From Frisingicoccus sp009929615 (GTDB taxonomy: Bacteria; Bacillota; Clostridia; Lachnospirales; Lachnospiraceae), in contig JAQUXR010000004.1 in assembly GCA_028692275.1 (NCBI GenBank), positions 66,367-130,366 on the forward strand: 64,000 bases of DNA. The letters are read 5' to 3'. A program made the position numbers and the translations under genes. Position 1 is the first letter of the stretch; every line of letters begins with the position of its first letter. The notes beneath the pieces were generated by a model. It was given only the letters and a program-made list of their open reading frames with translations, had not been told where the DNA came from and ran no database searches. Positions 1-8,481 of this stretch are shown piece after piece.

Positions 1-812
1 TCTTCTTCCTGCTCCACATGAATATCTGTGCAAATCTTTTTTAATTTCCACAGAGTTTCCTTGGTTAAATAAAACAGCTGATACTCCTGCCCCAGTTCAT
101 AAGGCTTATTTTTCACATCAATGGTCAGACCAACAACAACCCGCTCACAAATTTTCAGAAGGCGTTTTAAAAGATTGTACTGTGCCGGTGTAAATCCGGT
201 AAAATTCTCAATATACATGACACTGTCCCTAAGAATCCGGGCATCATCCACGCGGTCTGCCAGAACATCCAGCAATTCTTCAGAAGTCATATAGGTATCT
301 GCCATATATTCTTTAAATGCTTCATATAATATCTGAATATCTTTTAATTTCTTTCCTAAAACGGTGCCTTCACCAATCTGCTTGCGGCTTTCTTCCAACT
401 GCTTCGGCTGTACACTATATTGAAACAACTCAGAAAGCATAGACTTTGCCTGTCCGACAAAACCATTCTTATTCACACTTCCGGCAAAAGCCTCAAACTG
501 CTCTTTATCCTCGGATAGCAGGCGGCGGATAACCATACTTTTTCCTGTATCCTCAAGGATCGTTTTCTGGATACCACCCAACTCATCAAACACACGATAG
601 GCCAGTCGTGGAAAACTTACCACATCCACATTCATGACGCCATGTCCCGGATGAAGTTCCACCATCTTCATCTGAGTCTGCATCGTATACTGTTCCGGCA
701 CTACCAGGTAAAAATTCTTTTCTGGATTTGCCAGGGACTCTTCAATTAATCTTCGGTATACAGTTTCTAAACGTCCGGTTCCTGCACCGCCAATGACCAT
801 CTGTAATGACAT
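1..812 (-). CDS. addB: AddAB helicase-nuclease subunit B, N-terminal part
   Basis: Partial gene whose start lies at 812 and which runs off the left edge, leaving about 270 N-terminal residues. The start of the translation (MSLQMVIGGAGTGRLETVY, then FYLVVPEQYTMQTQMKM and VVSFPRLAYRVFDE) matches the AddB subunit of the AddAB double-strand-break resection complex. AddB works with AddA to unwind and trim broken DNA ends for RecA loading. The start is supported by an AAAGGGG ribosome site seven bases upstream. The P-loop is odd: AddB proteins I know read GxSGSGKS or GxSGSGKT, whereas here it is GGAGTGRLET, so the lysine is an arginine and the following Ser/Thr a leucine. addA would be expected beyond the edge. 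Family call is firm; activity of the P-loop is open. Confidence 0.88.
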   Translation of the reverse strand, partial: MSLQMVIGGAGTGRLETVYRRLIEESLANPEKNFYLVVPEQYTMQTQMKMVELHPGHGVMNVDVVSFPRLAYRVFDELGGIQKTILEDTGKSMVIRRLLSEDKEQFEAFAGSVNKNGFVGQAKSMLSELFQYSVQPKQLEESRKQIGEGTVLGKKLKDIQILYEAFKEYMADTYMTSEELLDVLADRVDDARILRDSVMYIENFTGFTPAQYNLLKRLLKICERVVVGLTIDVKNKPYELGQEYQLFYLTKETLWKLKKICTDIHVEQEE

Positions 813-930
813 ATCCTGACCCCTTTCTTCTGTTGTCTATCATATCACATTTTTTCTGGCGCTTCCACCTGTCATATTTCTATACTTCTTCTCATAGGAT
901 ATACTAAAGTATTTTTAAAGGAGGCCGACC

Positions 931-1368
931 ATGGGTTCAAAAACACGCATTATTATCCTTCAAATGAAGGAAATCATATATACCCTTGTCTTTGTCCTGT
1001 TAGCACTGTTAATGATTTTCCTGTTCATTTATATGTTTTTTCTGAAAAAAGGAAATAAATCCGCTGAAACGGCATCCGCACCTACATATACCCCGGGTGT
1101 CTATACGACTTCCATTCTTCTGGGCGAACATCCGGTAAGCCTTGAAATCACCGTGGACACCGACCATATCAACCGTATCGTTTCAACCCCACTGGAGGAA
1201 AGTGTTACTGCTATGTATCCACTTCTGGAATCCTGTCTGGAAGGTATTACAGACCAGCTTACCTCCGGCATTCCACTAGACCAGGTTACCTATGATGATT
1301 CCAGTCAATATACAGCATCTATTCTCCTTGAAGCCATTGGTAAGGCTCTGGATAAAGCAGCATCTTAA
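931..1368 (+). CDS. Membrane-anchored protein with FMN-binding-like domain
   Basis: A 145-residue protein with a single N-terminal membrane segment (about residues 14-38) followed by a Ser/Ala/Thr linker and an extracytoplasmic domain starting YTPGVYTTSI. The pattern 'TPGxYT..., VSLEITVD, ILEAIGKALDKA' resembles the FMN-binding domain family (as in RnfG/NqrC-like proteins), but the S/T-G-A-T flavin attachment motif of that family is missing; the equivalent stretch reads DDSSQYTASI. A strong AAAGGAGG ribosome site precedes the ATG. It is transcribed away from addB and ends in a shared terminator hairpin. It may be a structural relative that does not bind flavin. Function unknown; fold assignment is an inference from the sequence pattern. 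Confidence 0.6.
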   Translation: MGSKTRIIILQMKEIIYTLVFVLLALLMIFLFIYMFFLKKGNKSAETASAPTYTPGVYTTSILLGEHPVSLEITVDTDHINRIVSTPLEESVTAMYPLLESCLEGITDQLTSGIPLDQVTYDDSSQYTASILLEAIGKALDKAAS

Positions 1369-1374
1369 ATAAAA

Positions 1375-1412
1375 GGACGGACTGGCGGCTAAATACCGAA
1401 AGTCCGTCTCTT
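1375..1412. terminator. Bidirectional rho-independent terminator
   Basis: Inverted repeat GACGGACT (1376-1383) with AGTCCGTC (1401-1408), flanked by an A run on the left and a T-rich stretch on the right. It separates the convergent genes ending at 1368 and 1389; the stop codon of the minus-strand gene lies inside the loop. Confidence 0.75.
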
Positions 1413-1832
1413 TTCCCGAATTAAAAAACGCCGGGTATCCTTTGTCAGCCCTTCAAAATTTTCAGCCTTATCATCAAAGAAGATATTTGCCTCCAGCTTC
1501 CGTATGACGCCTGCCTTCGGCTGTCCTCCCATAAAATAATAGCCGTCCACCCAGCCATTCCAATGTTCTATTGTATAAATCACCCGTTTATCTGCCGGCG
1601 GCCGTCGGGCTGTAACCAGATAAATCTGAAATGGCCCGGGCCATCCCAATCGTCTGGCTGCCCGCTGAATCCATGACAGACATTTAAAAAGCGGATAGCA
1701 TGGCCCCGGTTTCATCGGAATATGTGCCATGGACATCTCATAGGCCTCAAAAGCTTCCAAACCATATTTGCAAAATATATTCTCTGACTCTCTGGAGAAC
1801 AATACCCCGTCACCATCAAAAACAATACGCAT
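1389..1832 (-). CDS. Short 5'-nucleotidase-like (cN-I family) protein
   Basis: 147 residues. The N-terminus MRIVFDGDGVLFSRESE carries the DGDxVLFSxESE motif of the cytosolic 5'-nucleotidase I family (HAD-like phosphatases that hydrolyse nucleoside monophosphates). The later segments IYLVTARRPPADKR and ANIFFDDKAENFEG match the second half of that family's catalytic core, including the DD metal-binding pair. Family members are usually about 300 residues, so this is a compact form with little between the two motifs. A GGGAGTG ribosome site precedes the ATG. It lies 74 bases downstream of nadE on the same strand and may be the last gene of the dapA-dapB-fbp-nadE run. Substrate is not deducible; NMN or AMP turnover next to nadE would make sense but is only a guess. 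Confidence 0.68.
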   Translation of the reverse strand: MRIVFDGDGVLFSRESENIFCKYGLEAFEAYEMSMAHIPMKPGPCYPLFKCLSWIQRAARRLGWPGPFQIYLVTARRPPADKRVIYTIEHWNGWVDGYYFMGGQPKAGVIRKLEANIFFDDKAENFEGLTKDTRRFLIREKRRTFGI

Positions 1833-1906
1833 AAAAAATCACTCCCATCATCATTTCTGATAACAGGAGTGTAACATAGTCTATGTCCCATAAAGGGGAT
1901 GCTATT

Positions 1907-3820
1907 TTATCCGATTTTTTCCAATTCTTCCTTCCACATACGGGCCGAAGCATCACTTGGCATCCGCCAGTCACCTCTTGGCGATAAGGCAACGGAACCC
2001 ACCTTAGGCCCATCAGGTATACATGAACGCTTGAATTGCTGGGCAAAAAAACGATGATAAAAGTTCTTTAACCATTTCAAAATAATCTCCGGCTCATACT
2101 CACCCTTAAAGGCAATATTCGCCAAACGGTAAATTTTCGCTGGTGGACAGCCGAAACGCATCATATGATAGAGATAAAAATCATGAAGCTCGTAAGGTCC
2201 AACCAAATCCTCTGTCTTCTGGGAAATAACGCCCTCTTTCGGAGGAATTAACTCGGGACTTACCGGTGTATCTAAAATATCCAAAAGAACCTCTGTCAGG
2301 CCCTGTATCTGGCAGGTATCCGCATAATAGCGAACCAGATGACGCACCAGTGTTTTGGGCACAGATGCATTCACACCATACATGGACATATGGTCGCCGT
2401 TATAGGTCGCCCATCCAAGAGCCAGTTCCGACATATCTCCGGTCCCGATAACCATACCATTGGTCCGGTTTGCCAAGTCCATCAACACCTGGGTCCGCTC
2501 TCTGGCCTGTCCATTTTCATAGGTTACATCATGGTTATTTATATCCTGTCCAATATCTCGGAAATGCAGCGTCACCGCCTCCTGAATATTTACCTCTGAA
2601 AGTTCTGCTCCCAGTTCTTCCACAAGTTTACAGGCATTATTATAAGTTCTGTCTGTTGTTCCAAAGCACGGCATAGTTACCGCCCTAATCTGCTTTCTAT
2701 CCAATCCAAGTAAATCAAAGGCTCTGACCGTCACCAAAAGTGCCAGTGTTGAATCAAGTCCGCCGGAAATACCTAAAACTGCGTGCTGGCAATGGGTATG
2801 AGCCAGTCTCTTTTTAAGTCCCATCGCTTGAATGGATAAAATCTCTTCGCACCGTTTTCTACGGTCTGCATCTTCTTCCGGCACGAAAGGTCTTGGGTCT
2901 ACATGGCGTTCCAGTTCAAGTTCTTCGATTCCGGTCATAAATTCAACTCTTACATAATCCGTCTCGCCTCTTTGCAGGAACGTCGTCATTCTGCGTCTTT
3001 CACTGTTTAATCTTCCCAAATCCATATCTGCATAAATAATACCTGTTTCAAATCTCTTAGACTCAGCCAGACAGGTACCATTCTCACTAATGACATTGTG
3101 GCCCGGGAATACTAAATCCGTCGTGGATTCTCCCTCACCTGCCCCTGCATAAATATATCCACTGATTAGACGGGCCGCCTGTCCATTAATCAATGCTTTT
3201 CGATAAAGGTCCTTTCCGGTTGTCTCATCGCTGGCAGATACATTGAAAATCATCGTTGCTCCAGCCAGTGCATGGGAAATACTTGGTGGATTTGGTGCCC
3301 ATAAATCCTCGCAGATTTCTCCACCTACAACAAATCCCGGAAGATTCTTGCATTCGAAGAGAATATGAGTTCCAAACCAGGTTTCCTGACCGGCAAGTTT
3401 AATCGGCACGGCCTTTGTAAGTCCCCGTTCAAAATGACGGGCTTCATAGAATTCCGAGTAATTTGGAATGAAAGTCTTCGGAATAACTCCCAGAATCTTT
3501 CCATCCTTCAAAACAACTGCTGTATTATACAACTTGCCATGCCATTCCATCGGCATGCCCACAACGGTCAGAATATCCAATCCTCTGGTAGCTTCCGCCA
3601 GTTTCCCAAGTTCATTAACACATTCTTTAAGGAGTAATTCCTGAAGAAATAAATCGCCACAGGTATATCCTGTCAGACACAACTCAGGAAAAACAATCAT
3701 CCTGGCCTTATGGGCACAGGCCTCTTTTACCATCTCTTCAATTTTTTCCCGGTTAAATCTGCAGTCTGCCACTTCAATTAATGGCGTAGCTGCTGCAACT
3801 CTGATAAATCCGTCCTTCAT
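1907..3820 (-). CDS. nadE: Glutamine-hydrolysing NAD+ synthetase
   Basis: 637 residues. An N-terminal nitrilase-type glutaminase domain frees ammonia from glutamine and a C-terminal ATP-pyrophosphatase domain uses it to amidate NaAD to NAD+, the last step of NAD synthesis in the cytoplasm. The nitrilase triad is visible: Glu46 in VFPELCLTGY, Lys115 in GVIPKTFIPNY and Cys170 in GGEICEDLW. The synthetase P-loop SGGLDST lies near residues 352-358, and GTGDMSELALGW follows. I chose the ATG at 3820, five codons inside the longest frame, because GGAGGAAACTGGA directly precedes it. It is 27 bases downstream of fbp in the same direction, so probably cotranscribed. Length fits the two-domain bacterial type. 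Confidence 0.95.
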   Translation of the reverse strand: MKDGFIRVAAATPLIEVADCRFNREKIEEMVKEACAHKARMIVFPELCLTGYTCGDLFLQELLLKECVNELGKLAEATRGLDILTVVGMPMEWHGKLYNTAVVLKDGKILGVIPKTFIPNYSEFYEARHFERGLTKAVPIKLAGQETWFGTHILFECKNLPGFVVGGEICEDLWAPNPPSISHALAGATMIFNVSASDETTGKDLYRKALINGQAARLISGYIYAGAGEGESTTDLVFPGHNVISENGTCLAESKRFETGIIYADMDLGRLNSERRRMTTFLQRGETDYVRVEFMTGIEELELERHVDPRPFVPEEDADRRKRCEEILSIQAMGLKKRLAHTHCQHAVLGISGGLDSTLALLVTVRAFDLLGLDRKQIRAVTMPCFGTTDRTYNNACKLVEELGAELSEVNIQEAVTLHFRDIGQDINNHDVTYENGQARERTQVLMDLANRTNGMVIGTGDMSELALGWATYNGDHMSMYGVNASVPKTLVRHLVRYYADTCQIQGLTEVLLDILDTPVSPELIPPKEGVISQKTEDLVGPYELHDFYLYHMMRFGCPPAKIYRLANIAFKGEYEPEIILKWLKNFYHRFFAQQFKRSCIPDGPKVGSVALSPRGDWRMPSDASARMWKEELEKIG

Positions 3821-3847
3821 TCCAGTTTCCTCCATGTATTATCTATC

Positions 3848-5857
3848 TTATTTTACTACAGCCTGCTCCCGGATTTCACCATTGCGATAGGCTTTTAACA
3901 GTAATTCTAAATCTTCGATTTTTTGTTTAAGCACCTGGCCGTTATCTGTATCAGCCACATACTGACGGTCTCTTAATTTTTGAATAACGCTGATATTTCC
4001 ACAAATATCCGTTTCATCCATAATGGCTTTTTCTGTGCCTTCAAACAGCAGATGTGTAACCAGTCTCAACCCAAAAGAGTTGTAAACCAAGGTGTATCCT
4101 GCAATACCTGTTGTCTTCTGGTAAGCTTTCGAAAAACCGCCATCAATAATAAAGAGTTTGCCATTTCCTTTGACCGGATTCTCCCCAGCTTTTAATTTTA
4201 CCGGCATATGACCGTTTACAATATGGGAAAATTCAGGGTCAAGTCCGAATTCTTTTATAATATTATCGCAAACCTGTTCACTGACTTTATCATCCTCAAT
4301 CAAGCGATAATATGGGTCCTTACGTTCTTCCTGGGTTTCAGGCTCACCAAGAAAATACCGTTCAAAGGTTGCCATCTTCTCTTTGCCGAAGACCGGAGAA
4401 TTTTCATTGGACCAGGCAAACCAGATTAAATCCTTACTATAGGACTTTTCTTCGGACTCTGTATCATCCACATAATAACCCTTACGGACATTGCTCTCAA
4501 TAAAGTCATAAAGTGCCTTTCCTTTATAGCCCTGTCCCTGAAAATAGACTTCCCTAAAAGTACCATCCGCATTCAGTGGTACACAACCATGATAATAAAG
4601 ATTTCTATTGTAGCAGAGATACAGACTTCCTGATTTCAAAAGAAACTGAACATGCTTCTGAAGTTTCTCGCAATTTTTGAAATTATGTACCAGACGGCTC
4701 ATCACTTTCTCTTCTTCCTGAGAAAGCTGATATGGGTCGCTCCAGATAATGGTCGGGAATTTCGAATCCAGGAGATTATATGTATTGCCATCGAGTTCGA
4801 CAGTTCCCTTTTCCGGGTCAATCTTATCTAAAAGCCGTCTCTTTTCCATCTTAAAATCAGGTCGTCTGGAAATCAACTGTCCTTCCAGTTTGAACTGAAT
4901 AATGGAAATAGCTTTATGCATCTTCATCTCTGTCTGTTCTTCAACACGACTTACGGCCTCAATCCCCGGTTTTACAGCAAAAAGTTCACAGTCATCATCG
5001 GCATAAGCTTCCAATGCAAAGTTTGCCAATGGAAGCAGGTTAATACCATAATCATCCTCAAGGGTTGCCATATTCCCATAACGGGCACATATACGAACCA
5101 CATTGGCGATACAGGCTTCCTGTCCTGCTGCAGCCCCCATCCAGAGAAGGTCATGATTTCCCCACTGAATATCAACAGAATGATACTTCATCAGATGGTC
5201 CATAATCTCCACTGCTCCGGTACCTCTGTCATAAATATCCCCTACAATATGAAGGTGGTCAATAACAAGACGCTGAATCAGTTCACACAACTCAATGATA
5301 AAAGCTCGGGCACGGCCTACACGGATAATGGTATCAATGATTCCATTGTAGTAAGCCTCTTTATTCATAAACTCTTCTTTTTCGTTGATTAATTCTTCAA
5401 TAACATATGCAAAATCCTTTGGCAGGGCTTTACGAACTTTAGAACGCGTATATTTAGATGCTACCCGCTTACAAACAGAGATGAGACGGTGTAAGGTGAT
5501 TTTATACCAGTCATCCAGCTCCGATTCCTGTTTTTCTATTAAATCCAACTTCTCAGCCGGATAATAAATCAGTGTAGCCAGCTGCTTTTTATCCTTCATA
5601 CACAAGGTATTCCCAAAAGCATCATCAATCTTTGCCCGTACTGCACCAGAACCATTTTTCAACACATGAAAAAACTGGTCAGCTTCTCCATGAATATCAC
5701 TAAGTACGTGTTCTGTACCTTTCGGCAGATTCAAAATTGCCTGAAGGTTGATAATCTCCGTAGATGCCGAAGCGATTGACGGATACATCTCTGCTAATAC
5801 TTCCAAATACTTTGACTGCAACTTATCATATTCATTCTTCGTTTTGCTGCTTCCCAT
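3848..5857 (-). CDS. fbp: Fructose-1,6-bisphosphatase, class III
   Basis: 669 residues, the usual length of the Firmicutes-specific class III enzyme that dephosphorylates fructose-1,6-bisphosphate in gluconeogenesis. It belongs to the metallophosphoesterase superfamily, unrelated to class I FBPases; the metal-binding motifs are visible as SDIHGEADQF, VGDIYDRGTGAVE and WGNHDLLWMGAAAG, with VNGHMPVK and FIIDGGFSKAY near the C-terminus. A GCGGGGG ribosome site precedes the ATG. It starts 18 bases after dapB and ends 27 bases before nadE, so it appears to be part of the riboswitch-led dapA-dapB transcript. Regulation of gluconeogenesis by lysine would be unexpected, so an internal promoter may exist. 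Confidence 0.96.
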   Translation of the reverse strand: MGSSKTKNEYDKLQSKYLEVLAEMYPSIASASTEIINLQAILNLPKGTEHVLSDIHGEADQFFHVLKNGSGAVRAKIDDAFGNTLCMKDKKQLATLIYYPAEKLDLIEKQESELDDWYKITLHRLISVCKRVASKYTRSKVRKALPKDFAYVIEELINEKEEFMNKEAYYNGIIDTIIRVGRARAFIIELCELIQRLVIDHLHIVGDIYDRGTGAVEIMDHLMKYHSVDIQWGNHDLLWMGAAAGQEACIANVVRICARYGNMATLEDDYGINLLPLANFALEAYADDDCELFAVKPGIEAVSRVEEQTEMKMHKAISIIQFKLEGQLISRRPDFKMEKRRLLDKIDPEKGTVELDGNTYNLLDSKFPTIIWSDPYQLSQEEEKVMSRLVHNFKNCEKLQKHVQFLLKSGSLYLCYNRNLYYHGCVPLNADGTFREVYFQGQGYKGKALYDFIESNVRKGYYVDDTESEEKSYSKDLIWFAWSNENSPVFGKEKMATFERYFLGEPETQEERKDPYYRLIEDDKVSEQVCDNIIKEFGLDPEFSHIVNGHMPVKLKAGENPVKGNGKLFIIDGGFSKAYQKTTGIAGYTLVYNSFGLRLVTHLLFEGTEKAIMDETDICGNISVIQKLRDRQYVADTDNGQVLKQKIEDLELLLKAYRNGEIREQAVVK

Positions 5858-5875
5858 AATTTTACCCCCGCTTAT

Positions 5876-6631
5876 TTAACCAATAACATCACTCATTGTA
5901 TAAAGTCCCGGCTGTTTTCCCTTGAGGTAAGCCGCTGCTTCAATAGCCCCTTTTGCAAAAATCCCCTTAGAATAAGCTGTATGCTTAATCTCAATAACTT
6001 CATCCGGCCCGCAGAAGAATACCTCATGCTCGCCTACAATCGTACCACCGCGAACTGCCTGGATACCAATTTCCTTTTCTCCACGTTTTGCCCGTTCCTG
6101 GCTTCTGTCCAGTTTATAACTATATTCTTTATTTAAAACTTCATTCATCGCATCTGCAATGGCAATCGCTGTACCTGATGGTGCATCCAGCTTTTTATTA
6201 TGATGTTTCTCTACAATCTCAATATCATATCCAGCCTGTGCCAGAACCTCTGCTCCGATAGCTGCCAGTTTAAATACAGTGTTCACCCCCAGTGACATGT
6301 TTGCTGAACGCAAAAGAGCAATCTGCTTACTCGCTTCTTCAACCCGGTCAAGCTGTTCTTTAGAAAGTCCTGTGGTACAAAGTACCAAAGGCATCTTACG
6401 TCCCAGAGCATAGTCCAAAACAGAATCCACTGCTTTAGCAACAGAAAAATCCACAATCACATCCGCTTCTATCTGGCAGTCTTTTGGATTCGTAAATACA
6501 GGATAGCCATTATCAATATTATCCGCAATGTCAATACCTGCAACAATTTCTACACTTGGCTCTTCCTTCGCTAACCGGGTAATAACCTGTCCCATAGCTC
6601 CATTACATCCGTGCATAATAAATTTCGTCAT
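5876..6631 (-). CDS. dapB: 4-hydroxy-tetrahydrodipicolinate reductase
   Basis: 251 residues. Catalyses the NAD(P)H-dependent reduction of the DapA product to tetrahydrodipicolinate in the lysine/diaminopimelate pathway. The Rossmann nucleotide motif HGCNGAMGQV is at the N-terminus and the catalytic/substrate motif EKHHNKKLDAPSGTA near the middle, both typical for DapB. It follows dapA after 78 bases that contain a strong hairpin. The ATG at 6631 is preceded by GAGAGGATATATATC. Expressed with dapA behind a lysine riboswitch, consistent with feedback by lysine at the RNA level. Confidence 0.96.
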   Translation of the reverse strand: MTKFIMHGCNGAMGQVITRLAKEEPSVEIVAGIDIADNIDNGYPVFTNPKDCQIEADVIVDFSVAKAVDSVLDYALGRKMPLVLCTTGLSKEQLDRVEEASKQIALLRSANMSLGVNTVFKLAAIGAEVLAQAGYDIEIVEKHHNKKLDAPSGTAIAIADAMNEVLNKEYSYKLDRSQERAKRGEKEIGIQAVRGGTIVGEHEVFFCGPDEVIEIKHTAYSKGIFAKGAIEAAAYLKGKQPGLYTMSDVIG

Positions 6632-6660
6632 GATATATATCCTCTCTTTTTTAATGTCTG

Positions 6661-6698
6661 AAGAGCTGTCTTAGATTGACAAAAATCTAACACAGCTC
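6661..6698 (-). repeat. Intergenic hairpin between dapA and dapB
   Basis: A 15-bp stem with one C-C mismatch and a 6-nt loop: AGAGCTGT (6661-6668) pairs with ACAGCTCT (6691-6698), and the inner TTAGATT/AATCTAA extends it. There is no T run on either side, so it is not a standard terminator. More likely an mRNA processing or stabilising element that sets the dapA:dapB ratio. Confidence 0.6.
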
Positions 6699-6709
6699 TC
6701 CTGCCTGTT

Positions 6710-7600
6710 TTATATAGTTTTCAAGCCGATATCTTTCATCGCCTGTATTAATCGTGCTTTATTCGCTTCTTCCATCGGTGTCATCGGAAGCCGCAAAGGT
6801 CCTGCTTCCATCCCCATCAGGTTGAGAGCTGTCTTAACCGGAATTGGATTCACTTCACAGAACAGTGCGTGAATTAATGGTAATAACTTCAGCTGAAGTT
6901 CCCGGCTGCCTTCAATATCACCGGCCATGAATCTTGCAACAATATCATGGGTCTCCTGTGGGCAGACATTGGAAACAACAGAAATAACGCCTTTACCGCC
7001 CAAAGACAGAATCGGCAGAATCATATCATCATTCCCCGAATATATGTCCACATCCCCCTGAGTAAGCTGCATGATATCAGCAACCTGGGCAATATTTCCG
7101 CTGGCTTCTTTAACAGCCACAATATTCTTATATTCCTTATTCAAAGTATAAATGGTCTGAGGCAGAATATTAACGCCTGTACGGCTCTGAACACTGTAGA
7201 GAACAATCGGTAACTCCGTGTTCTGTGCAATCATTGAAAAATGCTGAATCAAACCATTCTGAGTAGCTTTGTTATAGTATGGAGTAACAACCAAAGCACC
7301 ATCTGCTCCGGCCTTCTCCGCTTCTTTTGTCAAATAGATGGCTGTTTTTGTACAATTCGACCCTGTTCCTGCAATAACCGGAAGTCGTTTTGCAACTTTA
7401 TCCACCGCAAACCGGATACATTCCACATGTTCCTCTTCCGTCAGAGTGGAAGCCTCCCCTGTTGTACCGGTAATAATAATACTGTCTGTATGATTCGCTA
7501 TCTGAAATTCAATTAACTCCTCTAATTTATCAAAATTAACTGAACCATCCTGACACATAGGTGTTACGATAGCTACGCCCGCGCCTGTAAAAATGGCCAT
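6710..7600 (-). CDS. dapA: 4-hydroxy-tetrahydrodipicolinate synthase
   Basis: 296 residues, standard length. Condenses pyruvate with aspartate semialdehyde, the committed step to diaminopimelate and lysine. Schiff-base Lys164 lies in VAVKEASGN, the proton-relay Tyr135 in IVLYSVQSRTG, and Tyr109 in VTPYYNKA; GTTGEASTL is the aspartate-semialdehyde/pyruvate site. One small oddity is YSVQSRTG where most homologues read YNVPxRTG. A textbook AAGGAGG ribosome site precedes the ATG. First gene after the lysine riboswitch and its terminator at 7634-7862, so it is switched off when lysine is high. Confidence 0.97.
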   Translation of the reverse strand: MAIFTGAGVAIVTPMCQDGSVNFDKLEELIEFQIANHTDSIIITGTTGEASTLTEEEHVECIRFAVDKVAKRLPVIAGTGSNCTKTAIYLTKEAEKAGADGALVVTPYYNKATQNGLIQHFSMIAQNTELPIVLYSVQSRTGVNILPQTIYTLNKEYKNIVAVKEASGNIAQVADIMQLTQGDVDIYSGNDDMILPILSLGGKGVISVVSNVCPQETHDIVARFMAGDIEGSRELQLKLLPLIHALFCEVNPIPVKTALNLMGMEAGPLRLPMTPMEEANKARLIQAMKDIGLKTI

Positions 7601-7633
7601 AATGAACCTCCTTGTCTATGCTGTGTGCCCGCA

Positions 7634-7862
7634 GAATAAAAAATGAGCCGACAACTGCCGACTCATTAACATATCAATCTCATGTTTTGTATTCCAAGCA
7701 GCACTCCATCTTATCCTTGATGACAGTGGCACAGCTCTTAACTGTACCCCCAGAAATATAACCTTCAGGCGGTCTACATCTTCGGCATTCTGCCCTTTCA
7801 TACTGCTTCTGCCACACCTGAATATGTCCACAATATTACTGATGCAAAATGCACCTCTACTT
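7634..7862 (-). promoter_or_regulatory. Lysine riboswitch (L box) with intrinsic terminator
   Basis: On the minus strand the leader contains the conserved L-box blocks: AGTAGAGGTGC at the 5' end, TGAAAGGG followed by ATGCCGAAG in the middle, and ACTGTCATCAAGG with GATGGAGTGCTGCTT at the 3' end. Helix P1 can be drawn as AAGTAG (7857-7862) with CTGCTT (7696-7701). The expression platform is a 12-bp stem, 7642-7667, followed by a T run at 7636-7641. Known L boxes bind lysine and terminate transcription of lysine genes; this one precedes dapA. The 93-codon frame that crosses it is a chance ORF. Confidence 0.93.
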
Positions 7863-7878
7863 TTTTCTTTATGAAGTA

Positions 7879-7907
7879 ATAGTAGCATTTCTAGCATTTA
7901 ATGTCAA
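7879..7907 (-). promoter_or_regulatory. Promoter of the riboswitch-dapA transcript
   Basis: Minus-strand -35 TTGACA (7902-7907), a 17-base spacer, and -10 TACTAT (7879-7884), placing the start of transcription just upstream of the L-box P1 helix. Confidence 0.85.
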
Positions 7908-7922
7908 CCATTGGCTGAGGTT

Positions 7923-8426
7923 TTACCCCTCGAAATCTGCTTTTTTTACAATACCAATTTGGGATATATAATCCGCTTCATCAACCAGCACTTCTGGTAA
8001 ATTACGTCCGGTCAGAATCAACTCCATCTCTTCCGGCTTATTACGAATCAACTGGATAACATCATCCACGTGAATGATTCCTAAATCTACTAATCCCAGA
8101 AACTCATCTAAAATCAACACATCACATTCGCCTATGCCGATAACCTTTCTGGCAAAATTCACACCGTTGCGGATGTTGCAATTTTCTTCTTTCTTTTCAT
8201 CATCCGAAAGATTCTCATAATACTTGCTCATTTTCTCAAAACGAAACACCTTAACTTCCGGTTCAAGACGTTTTAAAAAATCTAAAGTTCCGGTATGTCT
8301 TCCTTTTAAAAACTGTATCATAAATACTTCTTTGCCTTCACTGGCACAAACCAGTGCTCTGCCTAAAGAAGATGTTGATTTACCTTTACCTTCTCCACAG
8401 TATATTTTTACTAATCCTTTTTCCAC
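7923..8426 (-). CDS. cobO: Cob(I)yrinic acid a,c-diamide adenosyltransferase
   Basis: About 167 residues of the BtuR/CobO/CobP family, which transfers adenosyl from ATP to reduced corrinoid to make adenosylcobalamin. The P-loop KIYCGEGKGKST is at the extreme N-terminus, VLILDEFLGLVDLG is the Walker B-like block, and LTGRNLPEVLVDEADYIS is the family signature near the C-terminus. The start is ambiguous: an ATG at 8432 sits only one base from the GAGGTG ribosome site, whereas the GTG at 8426 is seven bases away, so I prefer the GTG. No other cobalamin genes and no cobalamin riboswitch are visible nearby. Confidence 0.9.
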   Translation of the reverse strand: MEKGLVKIYCGEGKGKSTSSLGRALVCASEGKEVFMIQFLKGRHTGTLDFLKRLEPEVKVFRFEKMSKYYENLSDDEKKEENCNIRNGVNFARKVIGIGECDVLILDEFLGLVDLGIIHVDDVIQLIRNKPEEMELILTGRNLPEVLVDEADYISQIGIVKKADFEG

Positions 8427-8481
8427 AATCATTCACCTCAATGTTAGTTAATACCACATTTGCAAGGTGCCGTCAACTATT

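Noticed and set aside
1816..2046. A 76-codon minus-strand frame between nadE and the nucleotidase
   Set aside because: Overlaps the 3' end of nadE in another frame and has no start site.
4916..5392. A 158-codon plus-strand frame
   Set aside because: Entirely antisense to fbp, whose reading frame is clearly real.
7616..7897. A 93-codon open frame on the minus strand ahead of dapA
   Set aside because: It lies wholly within the lysine riboswitch, whose conserved blocks and terminator explain the sequence.
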